Shown here piece by piece: positions 59,101 to 64,000 of a stretch of 64,000 nucleotides of DNA. Position 1 is the first letter of the stretch. Each line of letters starts with the position of its first letter. The notes below the pieces were generated by a model, which saw only the letters and a program-made list of their open reading frames with translations, was not told the origin of the DNA and ran no database searches. The translations under genes were made by a program, and so were the position numbers. The DNA is from Bacteroidales bacterium (GTDB lineage: Bacteria > Bacteroidota > Bacteroidia > Bacteroidales > UBA1715), in contig JAFXAU010000031.1 of assembly GCA_017516865.1 (NCBI GenBank), forward strand, positions 248,001-312,000, written 5' to 3'.

Positions 59101-60762
59101 GACAAAAGAGACCTACACTTCTATTCTGTTCATCCAAAGCAAGATACGCTTAACTTTGAATCTCCGTATGCTACCTACGACTTAAAGAACCATATAATCG
59201 GTGCATACAAAGTTCCGTACATCGACATTGCCGATTCACGTATAATTCCGAACAAAGACAGTATTATTACCGTTAAGAAGGAAGCATTCATGGATACAAT
59301 TCGTAACGCGAAACTCATTGCCAACCGCGACAATAAATACCATACTATTTACGATGCAACATTCTTCGTAAAAGGACGGAACAATTTCGCCGGACACGGA
59401 ATGTACGATTTCATTGACGAAAACAAGACGAAACATCCGCTTCCTCTCACAAGAATCAGAGTTGATTCTGCACAACACGTATATGGTAAAGGTAAATTGG
59501 AACAAGAACAGAATTTCAAACTTTCATCGGTATATAGTTACTTTGGCGACTACAAAATGTTGTCGACACAACAATACCTGACATTCGATGGTAATGTATT
59601 GATTGCCAACGAATGTGCTAAGATAAAACCGTCGTGGTTCAAATTTGCCGGAGAAATCAATCCAGAAGAAATCTTTATTCCTGTCAGCGACAACATGGTT
59701 GACATCGATTCCAACTACGTCGGTACGACATTGTTTACAAACATCAGACCGACAGGCGTTTATACGGCATTTTCATCGCCAAAATTCAATAAAAACGACG
59801 TTCCGATGTTGAGCGTGAACAACTCATATTTGTTCTACGACAAAAATTCCCGTCGTTACAAAGTTGGTTCAAAGGAAAAAATTCTTGACGAAACCAAGCA
59901 AGGTAACCTCATAACATATCATCGGGAATATTGCAACACTTACGGCGAAGGTAAATTAGACCTCGGAACGAATTTCGGTCAGGTAAAAACCGACATTTAC
60001 GGTACTGTAACACACAACATCAATTCTGACCGTGTCACGTTGGAAACATTCTCAGTAATCACATTCCCATTCGACGCAGGTGTTCTGAAAGCTATTGCCG
60101 ATACGGTACTTAATCGTACAAATCTTAAAAATGGCAATCTGACCACTCCAGCATTCAAAAAAGGATTTACCGAAGCTCTTGGAAATGCCGAGGCTGATAA
60201 ATATTTATCGGAACTTCAAACATATTTGGCGTTAAAGAACTTGCCAAAGGCTCTTGAAAAAAGCTGTATTTCGTTCTCGAAACTTGATATGGCATACGAT
60301 TCGGCGGCTCACGCATATCGTTCGGTGGGACAACTTGGAATTTTCAGTATTGGCAACCGTTTTATAGATAAAACTGTTAACGGATATGTCGAAATAGTAA
60401 ATCTCTATAAAGATGATATGCTCAATATTTACATTGAGTTAGACAAAACACATTGGTTCTTCTTTACGTATACAGGAGGCGAAATGCAGTTTATTACTAC
60501 TGACAACGCGATGAATACTGCTATCAACAACATAAAAGAAGCTAAACGTACATCGAATGTGTCTAAGAAAGAAACCCCATACTTCTATAAAGTAGGAACA
60601 AGTTCTTACAAGGAACAAATTCATGGAAAATATAGAAGAAATGAACCTTATTACGATGAAAAGCCTCCACTACCAGACCCAGACGAAGTAATGGAAAAAC
60701 CTCGTAGACAAAAAGAACAGAAGGACGAGGATGACGATTATGATGACTACGAAGACGAATAA
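56170..60762 (+). CDS. Very large secreted protein of unknown function, 1530 aa
   Basis: Signal peptide (IVLVCTFLCTCLLSNAQ), an N-terminal helical region (residues ~25-160), then more than 1200 residues of beta-rich text with recurring strand phrases such as KVNGKGTFTD-, GKGTFTDTIDLSFKG, YATYDLKNHIIGAYKVPYID and GRNNFAGHGMYDF. These recall the stacked strands of OstA/LptA- or TamB-like bridge proteins, but that is resemblance only; no catalytic motif is visible. The tail is extremely acidic (KEQKDEDDDYDDYEDE). Its start lies 2 nt after prmA and a strong terminator follows. Envelope structural or transport role is my guess. Confidence 0.75.
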   Translation: MKTHFQKIVLVCTFLCTCLLSNAQIKQFADDEVQYIQQLEQFFSNSAQSQDLLKYLKQFKKYWESGAIDRDEKSRIVETSNALLKKYGKPSPHFYNYLQTVELFFNTDHPTASYHAWNEAYRYLLKSKTLNAADKFCKGTLSLLSEHELYTSSTVTWKLMRVKSFNYKFDNNNVRITLPPTDLQCTSAGNSFIIHLASGYFLPFENIWVGDGGKVFWERSHLSSESIYAELSNYKIDMTKYTYKADSVWFYNDMYYSDKILGSLEDKTMAETSVNEISYPRFKSYQNIFIIKDIYPGIDYKGGFSMNGAKFIGSGTVEEPATLDFRNNGKKIFKTSSIGYTFQKESISSRNAAVSIYIDADSIYHPGLLFRYNVATRTVNLIRNGDTENMSRSPYFNSYHMLDMDFQQLTWQIDNPEMKMGGLEGTNLSKASFESSNYFRKARYQEIGMYNQIHPLLALRKLSKEKNTETLTVKEYAMYMRMPEPDAVHLCLDLSFRGMITFDSKTNTLQIKKRTYEYLDAVVGKIDYDVIRFDSEHDMKGMANATLDLTTKDLNMVGVSKIQVSDSQNVVFYPRGSQLTMSKNRDFQFDGVIEAGLFTFYGRGFDFNYENFKINLQNVDSLKIKVKSFKENQYGIKDYVQIKNSIEHVTGDILIDDPNNKSSIKDFPQYPIFNSKQTSYVYYDYPSIYNKVYDRNKFYYKVDPFSIDSVNDFSTDALFFEGELISADIFENIREKIVVRPDYSFGFVRVTGKTGYKTYKGKGTFTDTIDLSFKGLRGFGTLDYLNAKSISNPKGFTFFPDSTNGLATNFTIKQQSAAQGTESPSVKGEDIKIHWEPYENRLMAAETGKVFKMYGDTTTLAGGLIYGPNGLGGWGKYTFSEAIITSQKFEFKEKIVNADSADFDLKTQGGALDEMAFKTKNVKANIDFTTQKANFTSNDKLSLVQLPKNMYVCYLTKFTWDMKTKQIALGDPKDMNTDKRDLHFYSVHPKQDTLNFESPYATYDLKNHIIGAYKVPYIDIADSRIIPNKDSIITVKKEAFMDTIRNAKLIANRDNKYHTIYDATFFVKGRNNFAGHGMYDFIDENKTKHPLPLTRIRVDSAQHVYGKGKLEQEQNFKLSSVYSYFGDYKMLSTQQYLTFDGNVLIANECAKIKPSWFKFAGEINPEEIFIPVSDNMVDIDSNYVGTTLFTNIRPTGVYTAFSSPKFNKNDVPMLSVNNSYLFYDKNSRRYKVGSKEKILDETKQGNLITYHREYCNTYGEGKLDLGTNFGQVKTDIYGTVTHNINSDRVTLETFSVITFPFDAGVLKAIADTVLNRTNLKNGNLTTPAFKKGFTEALGNAEADKYLSELQTYLALKNLPKALEKSCISFSKLDMAYDSAAHAYRSVGQLGIFSIGNRFIDKTVNGYVEIVNLYKDDMLNIYIELDKTHWFFFTYTGGEMQFITTDNAMNTAINNIKEAKRTSNVSKKETPYFYKVGTSSYKEQIHGKYRRNEPYYDEKPPLPDPDEVMEKPRRQKEQKDEDDDYDDYEDE

Positions 60763-60774
60763 TTAAATTTCACC

Positions 60775-60807
60775 AAGGAGTCGGAGCATTTCTCTGACTC
60801 CTTTTTA
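60775..60807 (+). terminator. Terminator after the 1530-aa gene
   Basis: AAGGAGTCGGAG pairs with CTCTGACTCCTT (one G-U) around CATTT, then five T. It separates the prmA transcript from the DUF486 gene 13 nt on. Confidence 0.85.
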
Positions 60808-60819
60808 TTATTATACATT

Positions 60820-61191
60820 ATGCAATATTTATCACCAGTTCTTTTATTATTTCTTGCCAATATTTTCATGACATTGGCGTGGTATGGTCACCTTAAGTTA
60901 AATCAAATGGGCGTATCTACCAATTGGTCTATGATAGCCGTTATTTTGTTCAGTTGGGGAATAGCCTTTGTCGAATATTGTTTCCAAGTTCCTGCTAACA
61001 AGATGGGATTTATTGGCAACGGCGGTCCATACACATTGTTACAACTAAAAGTAATTCAGGAAGTGCTTTCCATTACAGTTTTCTGCGTAATTGCCAATAT
61101 CTTATTTCAAGGAGAAAAAATCGCATGGAACCACATTGCGGCATTTGTTTGTTTGGTATTGGCTGTTGTGTTTGTTTTTTGGAAATCATAA
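60820..61191 (+). CDS. DUF486 family small membrane protein (DMT-like)
   Basis: 123 aa with four predicted membrane helices (LLFLANIFMTLAWYGHLKL, MIAVILFSWGIAFVEYCFQ, VIQEVLSITVFCVIANILF, HIAAFVCLVLAVVFVFW). The PANKMGFIGNGGPYTLLQLKVIQEV stretch is the DUF486 hallmark. Related in fold to small multidrug-resistance/DMT carriers; substrate unknown. The palindrome at 61196 follows its stop. Confidence 0.88.
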   Translation: MQYLSPVLLLFLANIFMTLAWYGHLKLNQMGVSTNWSMIAVILFSWGIAFVEYCFQVPANKMGFIGNGGPYTLLQLKVIQEVLSITVFCVIANILFQGEKIAWNHIAAFVCLVLAVVFVFWKS

Positions 61192-61195
61192 AAAA

Positions 61196-61221
61196 AGAGA
61201 CGTTGCACACGCGACGTCTCT
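61196..61221. repeat. 26-bp palindrome, copy 5
   Basis: AGAGACGTTGC and GCGACGTCTCT around ACAC. It begins 4 nt past the DUF486 stop and lies between convergent genes. The right end continues as CTAC like the other members; the left end has lost the GT. Confidence 0.7.
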
Positions 61222-61249
61222 ACTAATCATTGATATTAAATATAGTAAC

Positions 61250-61807
61250 TTATTCTTCCACTTCGTATTCTGAAACTTTATATACTGTACATCTCATTGT
61301 GTAGCAACCTTTGGATTCCTCTGTTGTATACAAAGCAACCTTTTCATCATCTTTTGTCACATCAAATGATTTTGTACGAGCTTCGCGAACGCCGCGTTCT
61401 TTTTCGTGGGTGAATTTCACATAATTATCATCAAATAGCGTCAAATCAAAATATACATCTACCCCGTCACGATGTTTTGTACGTCCTGGATCAATCCAGA
61501 TTTCAATGACTGCCTCATTACCAACACGTATTGTTTTATTTTTTTCATTTTTATATTCGTGTTCCCAATACACGGTGTAATCACCTCTGTCAATCAAATA
61601 ATACACGCCCCAATCCCAAGAATTACGCAAATCAACCTGCTGTCTATAGCCATCATCATATTCAACATCATACGAAACTCGTATAAACTGAGGTTCACCA
61701 ACTTCATCACTATAATCAATGCTCAAATACGCATTACCGTCTTCACCCATATTACATGAGACCAATCCGAAAATTGCCGCAGCAAACAAGAAATATAACC
61801 GTTTCAT
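61250..61807 (-). CDS. Lipoprotein of unknown function
   Basis: 185 aa. Signal with lipobox: MKRLYFLFAAAIFGLVSCNMG, cysteine at 18. The mature protein is beta-rich and highly charged (YDVEYDDGYRQQVDLRNSWDW, VEIWIDPGRTKHRDGVD-type text). It ends in an acidic tail (EVEE). Stands in a two-gene leftward set with the barrel protein, separated by its own terminator. No named domain recognised. Confidence 0.72.
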   Translation of the reverse strand: MKRLYFLFAAAIFGLVSCNMGEDGNAYLSIDYSDEVGEPQFIRVSYDVEYDDGYRQQVDLRNSWDWGVYYLIDRGDYTVYWEHEYKNEKNKTIRVGNEAVIEIWIDPGRTKHRDGVDVYFDLTLFDDNYVKFTHEKERGVREARTKSFDVTKDDEKVALYTTEESKGCYTMRCTVYKVSEYEVEE

Positions 61808-61824
61808 AACTTTTAATTTTTAAA

Positions 61825-61851
61825 CAAAAAAGGCATAGCAAAAGCCATGCC
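61825..61851 (-). terminator. Terminator of the 280-aa barrel gene
   Basis: On the minus strand GGCATGGC pairs with GCTATGCC around TTTT, followed by six T. It lies upstream of the lipoprotein gene. Confidence 0.8.
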
Positions 61852-61873
61852 ATAATTACTGAATTAGTGAATC

Positions 61874-62716
61874 TTATTCAAAAGACAAACCTAATTTAAT
61901 CTTTAGATGTTGATTATGAATCTTTTGCTTATCCCATACATCGTATGAGTAATTAATATTTCCCAATACCCATTCACAACCAATCAAGAATTTTGAATAG
62001 CGGAAATCCAAGCCGAACGAGTAGTTGAAACCAAGTCCGATACCTGTATCTTCCTCATTTTTTGTTGGAACATAATTTAGAGACGAAGGCATTGCAGAAT
62101 CATCGTATGATGTTCCATTTACAGCAACTACTTCATATCCACCATATTCAAGGCCTGCATTTCTTCTTTCAAAAATCGGTGAATTTGACGCATATCCCAA
62201 CTGATAGGCAGGAATTCTAAAATAATTCACAGCAAACGTCGGACATACCTTTGCGGTCAAATCAATATAGAACGATTTTGCAGGACTTATCGTAGCAACA
62301 AGACCAGCATTCAAAGAATAATACACATTCAAATCGTTATAGTTTTCCGTATCAGTTGATTTTACACCACCGATAGCACGAGTTGCATCGGGGAAACGGT
62401 AATAATCTGCACCCAAGTCAATGAAATCGATACAAAGACCTGCTTTGAAACCTTCTATCAACCAGCCAATCGGGTGAATGTAGAAGTTTGCACCAACAGT
62501 CAAAGCGCCGCTGTAGTGATTCAAATCGTCGCCATATTTATTTTTATAATATGTACGAAGATTTTTCGACGATTCATTGTCTACAATCGTTCCATATTTT
62601 GAAACAGCACGATTCCACGACAAAGTGAAATACGAATTATTTTTAATGGTTCCTTGCGAAAATGCCGCTGAAGCCACTAACATAAGCACTAAAGGTAAAA
62701 GTATACGTTTTCTCAT
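61874..62716 (-). CDS. Outer-membrane beta-barrel protein, 280 aa
   Basis: Signal peptide (LLPLVLMLVASAAFSQG). The mature protein has alternating amphipathic strands (YFTLSWNRAVSKYG, ALTVGANFYIHPIGWLIEGFKAGLCIDFID, GIGLGFNYSFGLDFRYSKFLIGCEWVLGNINYSYD) as in Bacteroidota barrel families, and ends LKIKLGLSFE. No enzymatic motif. Own -7 box (62739-62746) just past the gmk stop. Confidence 0.75.
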   Translation of the reverse strand: MRKRILLPLVLMLVASAAFSQGTIKNNSYFTLSWNRAVSKYGTIVDNESSKNLRTYYKNKYGDDLNHYSGALTVGANFYIHPIGWLIEGFKAGLCIDFIDLGADYYRFPDATRAIGGVKSTDTENYNDLNVYYSLNAGLVATISPAKSFYIDLTAKVCPTFAVNYFRIPAYQLGYASNSPIFERRNAGLEYGGYEVVAVNGTSYDDSAMPSSLNYVPTKNEEDTGIGLGFNYSFGLDFRYSKFLIGCEWVLGNINYSYDVWDKQKIHNQHLKIKLGLSFE

Positions 62717-62738
62717 CTTTTAATAATTTTGAATTTCA

Positions 62739-62746
62739 CAAATATA
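62739..62746 (-). promoter_or_regulatory. Bacteroidota -7 element (TATATTTG) for the 280-aa barrel gene
   Basis: Exact TAnnTTTG on the minus strand, 22 nt before the ATG, lying 8 nt past the gmk stop codon. Confidence 0.55.
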
Positions 62747-62754
62747 TAAAAAAT

Positions 62755-63324
62755 TTATCTTTTTAAAAATTCCGACAATAAATGTTCCGTTTCTTCACAT
62801 GCACGAGATAAATCATCGTTTACGACAATAGCATCAAATTTTTCTGCGAACTGCATTTCGTATGCCGCTTTATCTAAACGTTGCTGAATTTCTTCCATAG
62901 AATCAGTTTTTCTTGCAAGTAAACGTTCACGCAACACGTCGATTGAAGGCACTTTGATAAACAGCGACAACGCCTTGTCGCCGAACAACTTCTTTAAACG
63001 CATTCCGCCTGCCACATCGACATCGAACACAATCACATTGCCTTTTCCCCAAATTCGGTCACATTCGGAATGTAATGTTCCATAAAATCTGTTGGCATAT
63101 ACTTCCTCGTATTCCAAGAAATCGCCGTCGGCTATTTTTTTCTTAAATTCATCAACCGAATAAAAATAGTACTCAACTCCATTTTTTTCCGTTCCACGCG
63201 GAGCACGGGTTGTTGCAGAAATGGAAAATTCCAAGGGAAAACCCTTTTGCAACAAATAATGAATTATTGTTGATTTACCAGAACCCGAAGGAGCCGACAA
63301 TATGAGCATTTTGTTTTCTTTCAT
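62755..63324 (-). CDS. gmk: Guanylate kinase
   Basis: 189 aa from the ATG at 63324 (7 nt after the yicC stop); an in-frame ATG at 63342 would overlap yicC. P-loop LILSAPSGSGKSTIIHYLL, TTRAPRGTEKNGVEYYF (GMP binding), FLEYEEVYANRFYGTL, and the lid LLARKTDSMEEIQQRL. Phosphorylates GMP to GDP. The YicC-gmk order is common across bacteria. Confidence 0.94.
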   Translation of the reverse strand: MKENKMLILSAPSGSGKSTIIHYLLQKGFPLEFSISATTRAPRGTEKNGVEYYFYSVDEFKKKIADGDFLEYEEVYANRFYGTLHSECDRIWGKGNVIVFDVDVAGGMRLKKLFGDKALSLFIKVPSIDVLRERLLARKTDSMEEIQQRLDKAAYEMQFAEKFDAIVVNDDLSRACEETEHLLSEFLKR

Positions 63325-63331
63325 GCCGTTG

Positions 63332-64000
63332 TTATAAAACATTCAGAACCTGTTCCTTAATCTTTTCCAAATTGTCTTTCATCTGAACCACAATCCTTTG
63401 CATGTCGGCATCGTTCGACTTGGAGCCCATGGTGTTTATCTCGCGTCCCATTTCCTGTGCAATGAAATTGAGTTTCTTACCAGCGAATTCCTCATTGTCC
63501 ATTGTATCGAGAAAATACTTACAATGCTGAGCAAGACGAACTTTTTCTTCATTTATGTCGAGTTTCTCCAAATAGAAAATCATTTCCTGCTCAAGGCGGT
63601 TTTTGTCAATTTTGTCTGATTCAATAAATTCAGCCAAAGAGGTTTCGATTTTTTCGCGAATCTTCACCACACGATTTTTCTCAAACTCTTCAATCGACGC
63701 CAATAAATTTAATATTGTCGCAATATTTCCACGCAAATCCTTATCGAGTGCTTCGCCTTCGTGACGACGATACGTCACAATATTTGCCGTTGCTTCCTCA
63801 ATCGCCTTATACACTTCGTTCCATTCCGACTCCGACGCAAGCGACTGAGTGTCAACCGACCAAACATCAGGCAATTTCAGCACAGCATCTAAAGTCGAAA
63901 AATTTTCGGCATGCAATTCCTTTGCAAGCGATTCTATCTTTTTATAATACGATTTTACGACAGATTCCTGTAACACACGTTCGCCGACACCTTCCTTTGT
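63332..64000 (-). CDS. YicC/YloC-family endoribonuclease (N-terminus outside window)
   Basis: About 223 C-terminal residues of a ~290-residue family are visible; the frame stays open to the window edge, and the GTG at 63976 is internal. The family end is clear: KRNRLEQEMIFYLEKLDINEEKVR-type text, KLNFIAQEMGREINTMGSKSNDADMQRIVVQMKDNLEKIKEQVLN. The GREINTMGSKS stretch is nearly invariant in YicC. Members cut RNA and act in small-RNA decay. Next gene is gmk. Confidence 0.9.
   Translation of the reverse strand, partial: TKEGVGERVLQESVVKSYYKKIESLAKELHAENFSTLDAVLKLPDVWSVDTQSLASESEWNEVYKAIEEATANIVTYRRHEGEALDKDLRGNIATILNLLASIEEFEKNRVVKIREKIETSLAEFIESDKIDKNRLEQEMIFYLEKLDINEEKVRLAQHCKYFLDTMDNEEFAGKKLNFIAQEMGREINTMGSKSNDADMQRIVVQMKDNLEKIKEQVLNVL

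Overview
The window looks like chromosomal DNA from an AT-rich member of the Bacteroidota, most likely Bacteroidales. Four things point there. Upstream regions repeatedly carry the Bacteroidota -7 element TAnnTTTG. Strong Shine-Dalgarno sites are largely absent. One surface protein ends in a type IX secretion (T9SS) sorting domain. The gene families are typical of the phylum: carboxynorspermidine route, GNAT-argG pair, DUF4380, DUF1015, MntP and 5-fold beta-flower proteins. There is no complete prophage, IS element, CRISPR array or rRNA. One tRNA (Gln, TTG) is present. Both window ends cut genes: a YncE-like propeller at the left and a YicC-family nuclease at the right.

Layout. 1-9 kb: propeller fragment, an S-adenosylhomocysteine/methylthioadenosine deaminase-type amidohydrolase, an outer-membrane barrel, xseB behind an odd membrane zinc-ribbon gene, an intergenic stretch with a gene remnant, miaB, two adjacent glycosyltransferases and a secreted protein of unknown function. 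9-16 kb: a secreted carboxypeptidase-regulatory-like protein, GNAT plus argG, and a leftward cluster DUF4380 - 51-aa HigA-N-like protein - SPOR protein - sugar nucleotidyltransferase - recJ. 16-23 kb: carboxynorspermidine dehydrogenase and decarboxylase, separated by a T9SS cargo gene that lies between two identical 29-bp palindromes in opposite orientation; then a polytopic membrane protein, queD and ilvE. 24-30 kb: a propeller sensor fused to an HD domain, a UspA protein, a subtilase and mntP.

30-35.5 kb: a TolC-HlyD-permease-permease export operon with no ATPase gene. 35.6-43 kb: tRNA-Gln, a HAD phosphatase, a frameshifted cstA, a divergent metA, a TPR gene with ribH, a di-haem cytochrome c peroxidase and DUF1015. 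43.3-48.3 kb: a five-gene heterodisulfide-reductase-like operon (HdrC, HdrB, HdrA, a second HdrC, membrane HdrE-HdrD fusion), the most striking metabolic module here. 48.3-64 kb: a secreted GH5 glycosidase, a radical SAM gene overlapping a GME-fold gene, a DsbD-like reductase overlapping a six-repeat beta-flower gene, purT, prmA followed 2 bp later by a 1530-aa secreted protein, DUF486, a lipoprotein, a barrel protein, gmk and yicC.

Five short palindromes sharing a GTAGAGACG-type core lie in intergenic 3' regions and form a small dispersed repeat family. All functions are read from motifs and remembered family knowledge; no database search was run.
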